Assembly: GCA_947095585.1 (NCBI GenBank)
Contig: OX352761.1
Location: 79,177,267 to 79,241,266 of the forward strand
Source of the DNA: Nephrocerus scutellatus
Taxonomy: Eukaryota; Arthropoda; Insecta; Diptera; Pipunculidae
Direction: 5' to 3'
DNA length: 64,000 nt
Below, in pieces: positions 49,930-58,913 of the stretch (position 1 is its first letter; every line of letters begins with the position of its first letter). The notes under the pieces were generated by a model, which had not been told where the DNA came from, ran no database searches, and saw nothing but the letters and a program-made list of their open reading frames with translations. Position numbers and translations under genes: made by a program.

Positions 49930-51060
49930 TAAGCCCTAATGGTAATTGTACGATAAATACAACATATACAAGGAAATACAGGATCTTAAGAGTCACAAGA
50001 GCTTGTGCAGATCTAGCTCATTGACCAGCTTAGCACCATTTTTAGATGAGAGGGGGATTTTACGAGTTAGAGGCCGCTTAGAAGCCGCATCGATTTCTTT
50101 CGATGAAAAACACCCGATATTGATTCCATACAATGAATCTTTAACCAAATTGTTATTTAAAATGAATCTTGATGAAAACGCTCATTGTGGACTACAAACG
50201 TTGTAATCCATTTTGAGACAACAATTTTCGCCTATCAACGGAAAGGTCCTGGCGTTGCACACAGTATACAACTGCATACTATGCGCCAGAGTCACACCAC
50301 AGCTCATGACTCAAGTGATGGGGAACCTTCCAGCAGATTGCCTCACACCAAATAGGCCATCCATAATTTCCGGTGTAGATTTTTGCGGACCACTATGGGT
50401 ACATTACAAAATAATAGGAAGGAGACCCACAAGGTACCATCTTTAAGGCAAGCAGCGATAAGGGCATAACATTCAAGTTCATCCCACCTAGAGCTCCTCA
50501 CTTTGGGGGTTTATGGGAGGCAGCAGTGAAATCAGTCAAGCACCTCTTGGTAAAAAACCATTTGAACTGCCTCACTTACACACGAAGAATTGGAAACCGT
50601 ATTCATCGAAATTGAAGCTATTTTGAATTCGATGCCAATTACACCTCTCTCGTCCGATCCAAATGACCTATCGGCATTAACACCAGGACACTTCCTAATT
50701 GGTAAACCATTGGTAGCACAAGTCAATATTGATACCGTTCCAGCAAATTTAATCTGAAGTCGCGATGGAAATCGATCTATAATTTAAAACACGAATTTTG
50801 GAGAAGATGGTCAAACGACTACCTAAACGAGTTGCAGCATCGACATAAATGGAAACACCAAAATAAGAACATAAAGGTTGGCGACATGGTTATTATTAAA
50901 GAAGACAACACGCCACCGCTACAATGGCCTTTGGGAAGAGTCGTCGATAACATCGTTCGTGTAGTCAACGTTAAAACCAGATCAGGAATATGGAAGCGAT
51001 CAGGAATATCGTTTAGCTCCATTATTTAAGGAACCTGATAATACTGATCCAATAACAGTT
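49930..51060 (+). pseudogene. BEL-1 integrase, catalytic core deleted
   Basis: R-G-I-L-R-V-R-G-R-L near 50055, H-P-I-L-I-P (50115), His near 50190, C-I-L-C-A-R-V near 50275 (Cys pair), I-I-S-G-V-D-F-C-G-P-L (first Asp, near 50375). The sequence then jumps near 50440 to K-F-I-P-P-R-A-P-H-F-G-G-L-W-E-A-A (Glu, near 50510), so the S-D-N-G block is missing. The C-terminal domain follows (L-T-P-G-H-F-L-I, then W-P-L-G-R-V). Inactive. Confidence 0.8.
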
Positions 51061-51493
51061 GAATAAGAGAAGCCAGCTTCGCACCAGAAGCACAACTAAA
51101 ACGACGAAGGTTGTCATATAATACATTATTTACAACGGTTGTGTTATAATTGCTGCTTTTGCCATTAATCTGCGCATCGCCAATCAACGTCACAAAGTTC
51201 ATCAATAATCCAGGAATCTACTTCGAACCTCTTATGGTCAGGAATATGGCAGCAATCAGGAATATCGTTTAGCTCCATTATTTAAGGAACCTGATTATAC
51301 TGATCCAATAACAGTTGAATCAGAGAAGCCAGCTTCGCACCAGAAGCACAACCATTACATTATTATTATTTTTTTATTATTTACAACGGTTGTGTTATAT
51401 TTGCTGCTTTTGCCAGTAATCTGCGCATCGCCAATCAACGTCACAAAGTTCATCAATAATCCAGGAATCTACTTCGAACCTCTTAGATCCACA
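50982..51493. repeat. 256-bp tandem duplication across the pol-env junction of BEL-1
   Basis: 50982-51237 and 51238-51493 are near-identical (CAGGAATATCGTTTAGCTCC at 51001 and 51257). It duplicates the end of integrase and the env signal-peptide region. Confidence 0.9.
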
Positions 51494-53024
51494 AATTTAA
51501 TTGCGAATGAGTGAAAAATTATCGTTTACTAGGACTTGGCACCAATCCGATCAGAGTTAGACGCATTTGACAGTGGAACAGTGGCGCTCCAACATCTATG
51601 TAATGAACTTAAACAAAAATTATCTTGTAATGCTCTAGTAATGTACTTCATCAACACTAGAAACAGTTTATAAGCAGATACAAATTTAATCACAAAACAC
51701 CGAGTTCCTCGGGCAGCAATTAACATTGTCGGTAATATAGCGCATTCATTATTTGGACTCCTTGATTCCGACTACGCAAAAGAGATTTTTAAAACCATCG
51801 ATCAAGTAAACAACAATGAAGCCCACGTATTGACTATGTTAAAAAAAGAATTGAAAACGCTCACACCTTAACGGACGCTCACTATGGTACCATCAGTCCA
51901 CTCTTGCTATCAACAAGTCAATTAAAGGCAGAGATCATCAACATCAAAAACCACCTGCCCTAGTCACAAGCATTACCATTCGAACAAGAGGATTTGCTTC
52001 ACTTCTACAAAATCTTAACAGCGATGGGAGGAGCTACTGACAAACACCTTATGTTCGTCATCAAAATTCCTCTAATCGAACAAGCATCTTTTAATTTGTA
52101 TCGACTTATAACTTTTCCTTCGATCATCAATAACACGTTGCTGATCATAAACCCGGCAATTGAAATTCTGGCCATAAATCGTCATCGGGATCAATACTTC
52201 TCACTGACGGCATCCGAACTAAAAGATTGCTAGAAGGCCACGGACATGCGCTACTTTTGCTCCAATAAAAAGGCAAAATACCATGCTGGTTCTCGGGCAT
52301 GTAAGTGCGAGTTCAACCTTTTCAATAATAACACAGTTACAGATTGCAAGTTAATAAAACCTTTTTTTTCACTTGATTATTCCAGCACTTAGTTGCTATG
52401 TACCCTCTCTCTCCACACTTAAAACATGTCCAACTTCTTACTTTACAAGCTCCCTTTTGATGACTCCGTCCACAAAGTAATAATCTAATGTGGACACAGC
52501 TAAACAAACAAAAATCACTGGGTACTCTGAAGGACGTTCAACTCACCGCTGTGTGTAGAACAGAAACACTTCAGATTGAACTTAAAGGATCTGGGCTCCT
52601 TTCACTGGAACATAACTGCGTAATAAGAAACAATTTAATCTCCATTCAAGGAGATCCGATGACGACCAGCACTCTGCATTCCTCTTACATCAGTTTTAGT
52701 AATAATTCAACAATCGCAAAACGCGATGATGTTCAAGAAGCACTAAGGCTAATTCCAAAATTTAACAGCACTCACCTTGAATCACTAACAACGCTTCAGA
52801 CTCAACTTTCTTCCGTGCAAAATCAAGATCTCATAAAACTGTATAATACGTCCCTTGTGAAGAATACACATCATCACATTATCAGTTATTTGGCTCTTAT
52901 TCTATCAATAACCTTGGGAATAATTGTCACTATCTGCAGACTTCGAAGCCGAAGAAACACAGCCTCCATTCCTGGTCCACAACCTCGACAACTAGGAGCA
53001 TCACACGAAGTCAACGTAACATAA
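51395..53024 (+). pseudogene. BEL-1 env-like glycoprotein remnant
   Basis: The order of parts fits the insect-retroelement envelope related to baculovirus F proteins: a hydrophobic signal peptide (51400-51435, Y-L-L-L-L-P-V-I-C-A-S), N-I-V-G-N-I-A-H-S-L-F-G near 51727, a heptad-like region, F-E-Q-E-D-L-L-H-F-Y-K-I-L near 51985, and L-M-F-V-I-K-I-P-L near 52050. A Cys-rich stretch (52250-52350) follows, then the last open frame 52488-53024 (178 codons) with N-x-S/T sites and one membrane segment at residues 131-150, ending in a short basic tail. Stops and frame breaks occur throughout, and a foreign ~120-bp piece interrupts it at 52361-52480. No furin-like site is evident. Non-functional. Confidence 0.7.
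52361..52480 (-). pseudogene. Inserted fragment with a Ty1/copia-like gag zinc knuckle
   Basis: On the minus strand one frame reads T-C-F-K-C-G-E-R-G-Y-I-A-T-K-C (C-x2-C-x4-Y-x4-C; His replaced by Tyr), the wording of copia-type nucleocapsids. It interrupts the env-like frame in the opposite orientation. Too short to assign firmly. Confidence 0.55.
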
Positions 53025-53729
53025 ACTCTCAGTTGAACGGAACCCCATTCAACGCGGTAACATAAACAGAACGTGCTTACGAAGAGAAGTCAATGATTCG
53101 TCATATTACAATTTCTAATTTTGCATCAAGCGCTTGCGTTGTGTGTTGTTAATAAAAGAAAATTTGGTTAAACTTAATTGGTTTTTAAAATGGATGCGTA
53201 TTTGTTAAATAGAATGTTAAGACGTAATCAAATAAGTAAGTGCTATTGTACATCTATGTATTTTGTGTGTTTTATAAATAAAATTATATTCCAAAAATGT
53301 AGTATACTACATTTGTTGATATGTAATTCGATGTTATTCAGGATCAGAAGCTGAAATGAAAATTATTAATTAATACAATTGAATTCCCTTTAATGATTTT
53401 GTGGTTTTAGCCATGTTTAGCCAGCTGTTTTCCAATATTTTCCTAGAATAGATAAAATTGTAAATTAGGTAATATGCATTTATATTTATGAATTTTGTCA
53501 CATCAATTATATACCTAAAAATGTTCAATGAACGCAGCTATTCTCTGACATTTTAGAATTGTCATTTACACTCATGATAATGTAGAAAATTTTTTTCTTT
53601 GTTCTTTTTCACTTACTTATGGACCGCAGAGTAGCTTCATTAATTTTTTCAATAAAATATACGTTTTTTTTGTTAATTCTTTTTTTTTCTTCAGAAATTA
53701 ATACTTGGAATCAGTACACATTCGTTCAT
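53025..53729 (+). other. Region between BEL-1 and BEL-2 (3' UTR and LTR material)
   Basis: No genes. By position it should hold BEL-1's 3' end and BEL-2's 5' LTR (ending just before 53730), but I could not fix the LTR starts. Polyadenylation-type AATAAA occurs near 53150 and 53275. Confidence 0.5.
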
Positions 53730-53730
53730 T

Positions 53731-53747
53731 TTTTGGTCCTTCGAGAC
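53731..53747 (+). promoter_or_regulatory. Primer binding site, tRNA-Tyr type, BEL-2
   Basis: TGGTCCTTCGAGACGGA: one mismatch from the site at 9302. Confidence 0.75.
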
Positions 53748-54116
53748 GGATAGCTGTTTAAGATCCAGAATTGAAGAAAATACAGACAAAAGCACATGGA
53801 ATGGAAGCATCCAGAAAAGAAAAACGCATTGATCGTGCAAATCATTTAGTGAAATTCTACTAGTTACATCGCATATTGAGCGAACTTTCCTAAATCCGCG
53901 TGAACTATAATTGCTTGTGTGCAAGTGAAAATCATAACCATATTGCTAATTTGATTAACTCAATAGAGCTATTAGTTGAATTCTCAATCGTTCTTTCTTA
54001 TTCCCACGTGTTATTGTGCTCTCTCGGTAGTGCATCAGCCATTTTAAGGAAAAAGAACCTATGTTAAGGGACAAATTACCAGACTCGAAAAGTTTGTTCG
54101 TACAATTAAGGACGAC

Positions 54117-54646
54117 ATGAGTGTAGAGGAATAAACGGTCAGATTAGAGAAAATGCATCAGTTATATAAAGATTTCGTTGACATCGAACATCAAATGATT
54201 GATATTTCGGATGTAGTGCAGACTGAAATCGAAACCGTCGATGCTCAATACTATAGCATCATTCCTAAATTATAAACTGCTATACGTAAAAGGAATGTGT
54301 TTCCACTCGTGCCAAACTTAGACCAAACGCTAAATACGACCCACTCGGCGTCAAGCGATTTCCGTCTACCACGTATTACTATTCCTCCCTTTAATGGGAA
54401 TTTTAAGGAATGGCAATCGTTTTTTGACCTGTTTGGTTCGACGGTGCATGAGAACCCAAACCTGTCCCCTGCCACAAATTCCAGCTACTTAAGGGACATT
54501 TAAAAGACGAAGCGTTAGCACTTATTCGGCATTTCCCAATAAATGATGCTAATTACATTGAGGCATATCAAAAATGGTGTAAAAGGTACGATAAAAAACG
54601 ATATATTGTTGAGTCATTTGTTCAAACATTTTTCGATCAACCAAAT
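54117..54646 (+). pseudogene. BEL-2 gag N-terminal part (DUF1759-like)
   Basis: From M-S-V-E-E (54118, then a stop) through R-L-E-K-M-H-Q-L-Y-K-D, a stop at 54273, then L-P-R-I-T-I-P-P-F-N-G-N-F-K-E-W near 54362 (the signature of BEL/Pao Gag, DUF1759), F-F-D-L-F-G-S-T-V-H and S-Y-L-R-D. A one-base loss near 54488 shifts to the frame A-L-I-R-H-F-P-I-N-D-A-N-Y, W-C-K-R-Y-D. This joins the long frame at 54647. Three lesions; otherwise complete. Confidence 0.8.
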
Positions 54647-56887
54647 GTGAATCACGCAACAGCACAATCTATTGCACGCTTACACGATACGTGCGATGAA
54701 GTGATACGTGGACTTAAGGCACTTGGTACGGAAGCAGAGAGTCGAGATCCATGGCTCATCTACATAGCTACCCAGAAGATGGATCCCGAAACGAGGCGAA
54801 TGTGGAAATTGGAAACAACGGAGCTGGAATATCCTACAATCGACAATTTGCTATCAGTTTTAATGAAACGAATGGATGCTCTACAAGGAATCAAGCAAGA
54901 AAACCGTGGAAACCGATCATCTATGAGACAATCGCAGCACTTACAGACAAAGCACACTGCAGTCGCAATAAATTGTGCATTTTGTGGTAAAGACCACAAT
55001 TTAACTGAGTGCACTAAATTTGTAGCCCTTGAGATCCAGGAACGAAGAGACTACGTGAAGAAAAATTCACTATGTTACAACTGTCTCAAAAAACACCACT
55101 TGGTATTTCAATGCAAATCGAGGCGAAGATGCAACTTGTGCCAGAAAAAGCATCATGACATTTTACATTTGGAAGCCTCTGTAACCACTTCGGAGAAAAC
55201 TACGTGTAGTCATGCCAATTTAGTGAATAATACGATTCTTCCCACAGTACAATTGGAAATAGAACGTCATAATGGAGACTGGGAACACTGTCGTGCGCTG
55301 CTGGATTCCGGGTCACAAATATCTTTTGTAACCGAGGACTGTTTTCAACGTCTCGGTTTAAAAAAGGAAAATGGTCGAATTTGGATTCAAGGATTAAACG
55401 ATGTTACGTCAGGAATTTCAAAGGGCATTTCAAGCATACGCATTAAATCCAGATGCCAGAATGATAACTATAGGACCACAGCAAAAGTGCTTATAGTACC
55501 AAAGATATCTTCATATCAACCATCGATGACAGGATTGGGCGATCTACGAAGCTTGGACAATTTGAAACTCGCGGATCCAAAGTTCTACAAGAACAGAAGA
55601 ATATATATCCTATTAGGCAGTGATGTGTTTTTCGAGCTACTTTATGATGGAAAGAGGTACATTCCCAATTCCAGGCTAATAGCACAGAATACGAAGTTGG
55701 GGTGGGTCATAGCAGGAACGCCAATGCAGAGTGATAGTGTCAAAGCATTTCCGGTAAACCTACATATGGATATTGACTCGACTCTTCGAAAATTTTGGGA
55801 GCTCGAAGAAATCAAGAATACTATTCCGTACACCGATGAAGAGAAATTTTGTATAGAGCACTATCAAAATACGATTCAAAGGGCAACAGATGGAAAATAT
55901 ATAGTAAGTTTGCCGTTCAAGGCAGGTTTACCTAATCTGGGCAGTTCAAAAATAATGGCAGTAAAACGCATGAACCAGACAGAGAAAAAATTCACTCGCG
56001 ACTCTGAATTTAAACGGCAATACATCGAATTCATGGATGAATATCGCCAGTTGGGTCATATGGAGATGTCAAGAGACATTGGTAGCCAACAGTATTTTTT
56101 ACCGCATCATGGGGTGATTAAGGAAAGCAGTACGACCACGAAGCTGCGGGTTGTATTTGATGGGTCAGTCAAGACATTGCAAGGGAGCTCACTGAATGAC
56201 CAACTAGCAGTAGGACCGCAGGTGCAATCAAGTTTATTTGTGCACTTATTAAGATTTCGCACTCACAAAATTATCATTACGGCCGACATCGAAAAGATGT
56301 ATCGGCAGATCTTGGTCAACCGAAGAGATAGCGACTACCAAAAAATTGTATGGAGAAAGAAGCCCTTTGAAGAATTGCACGTGTACAAGCTACTTACTGT
56401 AACGTATGGTACGTCATCAGCTCCTTTTTTAGCCACGCAAACGCTAAATCAACTTGCGTTGGATTATAAGGAAGAATATCCAGAAGCTGCGAAAATAGTA
56501 GAACGAGATTTCTACGTCGATGATCTAATGTCGGGGACGAACAGCCTAAAGGATGCTAAAGTCATAGTTCAGGATCTAATAAGCATAATGAATAAAGGAG
56601 GATTCAATCTTCGGAAGTGGGCATCTAATTGTGAAGAACTCATGCGTGCCATTCCTGAAACAAACCGAGCCACCACAATTTTGGATATTCAAGATGGGTC
56701 ACAAGCTATTTCGATACTTGGAGTGAGATACTCGACCAAAAAGGATTGTTTCCAATTTAAAGTCAAATTAGAAGATCAGAAGCTAACGAAACGATATATG
56801 TTATCTGAGGCGTCGAAGATTTTTGACCCTATAGGTTGGTTATCACCAACAGTAATTAAAATCAAGATCATTTTCCAGAAATTGTAG
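54647..56887 (+). CDS. BEL-2 Gag end, protease, reverse transcriptase (746 codons)
   Basis: Internal segment of a Gag-Pol polyprotein in one frame with the upstream gag. Residues 110-174 hold zinc knuckles: C-A-F-C near 110, C143-Y-N-C146-x4-H151-x4-C156, C162-x2-C165. Protease active site D220-S-G (L-L-D-S-G-S-Q), with its end G-W-V-I-A-G at 352-357. RT: R-V-V-F-D-G-S at 501-507, catalytic D547 (T-A-D-I-E-K-M-Y-R-Q), T-Y-G-T-S-S-A-P-F-L and Y623-V-D-D626. Then I-F-D-P-I-G-W-L-S-P near the end. It stops at K-L-* (TAG, 56885-56887) just before the family's K-L-W continuation. All catalytic residues are present, so this is the best-preserved RT here. The stop would prevent integrase production. 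Confidence 0.9.
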   Translation: MNHATAQSIARLHDTCDEVIRGLKALGTEAESRDPWLIYIATQKMDPETRRMWKLETTELEYPTIDNLLSVLMKRMDALQGIKQENRGNRSSMRQSQHLQTKHTAVAINCAFCGKDHNLTECTKFVALEIQERRDYVKKNSLCYNCLKKHHLVFQCKSRRRCNLCQKKHHDILHLEASVTTSEKTTCSHANLVNNTILPTVQLEIERHNGDWEHCRALLDSGSQISFVTEDCFQRLGLKKENGRIWIQGLNDVTSGISKGISSIRIKSRCQNDNYRTTAKVLIVPKISSYQPSMTGLGDLRSLDNLKLADPKFYKNRRIYILLGSDVFFELLYDGKRYIPNSRLIAQNTKLGWVIAGTPMQSDSVKAFPVNLHMDIDSTLRKFWELEEIKNTIPYTDEEKFCIEHYQNTIQRATDGKYIVSLPFKAGLPNLGSSKIMAVKRMNQTEKKFTRDSEFKRQYIEFMDEYRQLGHMEMSRDIGSQQYFLPHHGVIKESSTTTKLRVVFDGSVKTLQGSSLNDQLAVGPQVQSSLFVHLLRFRTHKIIITADIEKMYRQILVNRRDSDYQKIVWRKKPFEELHVYKLLTVTYGTSSAPFLATQTLNQLALDYKEEYPEAAKIVERDFYVDDLMSGTNSLKDAKVIVQDLISIMNKGGFNLRKWASNCEELMRAIPETNRATTILDIQDGSQAISILGVRYSTKKDCFQFKVKLEDQKLTKRYMLSEASKIFDPIGWLSPTVIKIKIIFQKL

Positions 56888-57560
56888 CCAATAGGAATCG
56901 ATTGGGATGAACTCCTACCGGACCCAGTTTATCAAAAGTACGAGGCAATTAGGATCAATTAGAAGCGACTAGAGGACATCAGAATCAATAGGTGGTTGTA
57001 AACAGAGGGAGAAATAGAATTGCACGGATTTGCGGATGCCTCCAAACTAGCCTACGCTGTCGTAATTTATAGCAGGGTGAAGACCAAAGATGGATACAAG
57101 ACCAACATAGTTACTGCGAAAACAAAGGTGGCACCAATTAAATCGCTCAGCATTCAACGTCTTTAACTATGTGCCGCTACATTGCTGACAAAATTATTAT
57201 TGTCCGTCCTGGAAATATTTAAGAGCAACGTCGTTACAACTTATCGTTTGTGGACTGACACCACGATTGTACTCATCGTAACTCATGATAACCATCATGT
57301 CCAAGGAGATGGCAGACGTACGTGGCAAATAGAGTATCATTCATCCTGGAGCATACAAACCGAAGTCAATGGAGCCATGTATCCTCAAACGATAACCCGG
57401 CTGACTGCGCGTCAAGAGGTTTATTTCCGGAGGAGTTGCTGAATCACAAGTTATGGTGGAATGGTCCGTATTGGTAGAAGAAAGTCGAAGAGAAGTGGCC
57501 AAGTCAAACGAAGCTAAATACTGATCTATCAGAAGCCGCACTACGGGAGCAAAAGATTAA
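56888..57560 (+). pseudogene. BEL-2 RNase H region
   Basis: Same frame continues with I-G-I-D-W-D-E-L-L, stops near 56960 and 57000, then E-L-H-G-F-A-D-A-S-K-L-A-Y-A (first catalytic Asp near 57035), A-K-T-K-V-A-P-I-K, a stop in the R-L-E-L-C-A block (57165), and L-W-T-D-T-T-I-V near 57250 (Asp). Frameshifts near 57280 and 57440. Confidence 0.8.
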
Positions 57561-57564
57561 TTCA

Positions 57565-58476
57565 GTGGTGTTGAGCACAACAATTGAAGATGATAGAAAC
57601 GATTGGGTATCTAGACTCATTGACCGCTGTTCGAGATTCTCGAAAGTAGTATTTACCATAACTAGAATTCTGATGCAGTTTAGAAGAAAAGCAAAGAGCA
57701 GAGCAACTGAGAGGCTCGAGTTGTCGCGATTTGAGAACGAGGCCAAGACTGATGCGTTAAATTTCGTAATCCGACGAAAACAATTGAACAGTTTTCCATC
57801 AGAAATAAATGCTCTCACCAATAAAAAACCAATTTGTAAAAATTCAAAACTAACCTCTCTCTTTCCATTTCTAGACAAAATTAGTTTATTACGAGTTGGA
57901 GGCAGATTGTCTAATGCGAAGGTTACATATGACCAGAAGCATCCGATTATCTTACCAGCAGGGCATCTTAGGCAGTTCCATGCAGCCCAAACCTATTTAA
58001 TGTCAACACTCAAGCAGAAATTTCACATACTTAGATGCAAGGATCAAATTCGAGCAGTCATTGGGCGATGCGTCAAATGTGTCCGGTTGAAGGCGAAACA
58101 ACAACATCAACTGATGGGTCAATTACCGCAATGCAGAGTCACATTACATCGTCCATTCATGTCCACGGGTGTGGATTTTGCAGGGCCTCTGCTTATCAAA
58201 GCGTCCATATTGCGAGGTGCCAAATTAATCAAAGCATATCTGGCACTTTTTGTTTGTATGGCGACCAAGGCTGTACATTTGGAATTAGTCGGCGATATGA
58301 CGACGGAAACGTTTTTGGCGGCTCTACGACGGTTCCATTCTCGCCGCGGCATTTGCAGTCACATATATAGTGACAACGGGACGAATTTTATAGGTGCCCA
58401 AAGGGAGCTACAACGAAATTTAGAAATGGTATCTAAACAACATCGAATGGCATTTTATTCCTCCAGCTGCTCCTAA
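57565..58476 (+). CDS. BEL-2 integrase (303 codons)
   Basis: Inserts the DNA copy into the genome. Residues 105-200: L-L-R-V-G-G-R-L, H-P-I-I-L-P, zinc-domain Cys C169 and C172 (R-C-V-K-C); the His pair is weak (H134/H139). Catalytic D204 (T-G-V-D-F-A-G-P-L) and D270 (Y-S-D-N-G-T-N-F). A frameshift near 58440 ends the frame in a few non-family residues; the catalytic Glu (F-G-G-L-W-E-A-A, near 58490) is in the next frame. The ATG is only the first Met after the upstream breaks; the real protein is part of the polyprotein. Confidence 0.85.
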   Translation: MVLSTTIEDDRNDWVSRLIDRCSRFSKVVFTITRILMQFRRKAKSRATERLELSRFENEAKTDALNFVIRRKQLNSFPSEINALTNKKPICKNSKLTSLFPFLDKISLLRVGGRLSNAKVTYDQKHPIILPAGHLRQFHAAQTYLMSTLKQKFHILRCKDQIRAVIGRCVKCVRLKAKQQHQLMGQLPQCRVTLHRPFMSTGVDFAGPLLIKASILRGAKLIKAYLALFVCMATKAVHLELVGDMTTETFLAALRRFHSRRGICSHIYSDNGTNFIGAQRELQRNLEMVSKQHRMAFYSSSCS

Positions 58477-58913
58477 CTTTGGTGGTTTATGGGAGGCAGC
58501 CATTAAATCAGCGAAATTCTACCTGAAGCGGGTACTTGGAGAATCACGGCTTACCTATGAAGAAATGGTGACATTGTTAATCGAAATAGAAGCCATACTG
58601 AATTCACGACCACTGTGTGAGAGGTCAGCTGATGAAGTGGATCCCCTCACACCAGGTCATTTTTTAATCGGGCATCCTATTAATCTGATACCGGAACCCA
58701 ATCTATTACCCTTAAAAGAGAACCGGTTATCACGTTGGCAGCACATTCAAAGGATGGTCCAGCATTTTTGGCAGAGAAGGCACAAAGAATATTTATTAAC
58801 ATTACAGCAACGCCATAAATGGAAGTATCCCATAATAAATCAAAGCATTGGAAATCTGGTGGTAGTAATGGATAATGATGTTCCACCAACAAAATGGCTC
58901 ATGGGACGTATTA
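58440..58913 (+). pseudogene. BEL-2 integrase end and DUF5641-like domain, truncated
   Basis: [46 protein letters not shown] and Q-Q-R-H-K-W. The next motif P-P-T-K-W-L-M-G-R-I is cut by the LTR at 58914 (the family continues with a valine-rich strand). 117 codons are open from 58565. Confidence 0.85.

Larger units (their letters stand above)
46985..53200 (+). mobile_element. BEL/Pao retrotransposon with env-like gene (BEL-1), decayed
   Basis: In order: gag zinc knuckles (47265-47365), protease (47560), RT (48228-48840), RNase H region, integrase with core deletion, then an env-like region ending at 53024. Wording (L-R-V-V-F-D-A-S; T-A-D-I-E-K-M-Y-R-Q; F-Y-V-D-D) is BEL/Pao. No LTR could be delimited on either side. 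It differs strongly from BEL-2, so the two are separate families. Confidence 0.8.
53730..58913 (+). mobile_element. BEL/Pao retrotransposon BEL-2, 3'-truncated by a younger insertion
   Basis: Primer site, leader, gag, protease, RT, RNase H and integrase in order and mostly in long open frames. It stops at 58913 within the last pol domain, where the gag-only gypsy LTR starts. The rest presumably lies beyond the window. Confidence 0.85.

Noticed and set aside
52373..52497. Intron in env (TT-rich start, AG near end)
   Set aside because: The block contains a coherent zinc-knuckle frame on the other strand and no convincing donor/acceptor pair; an insertion explains it better.
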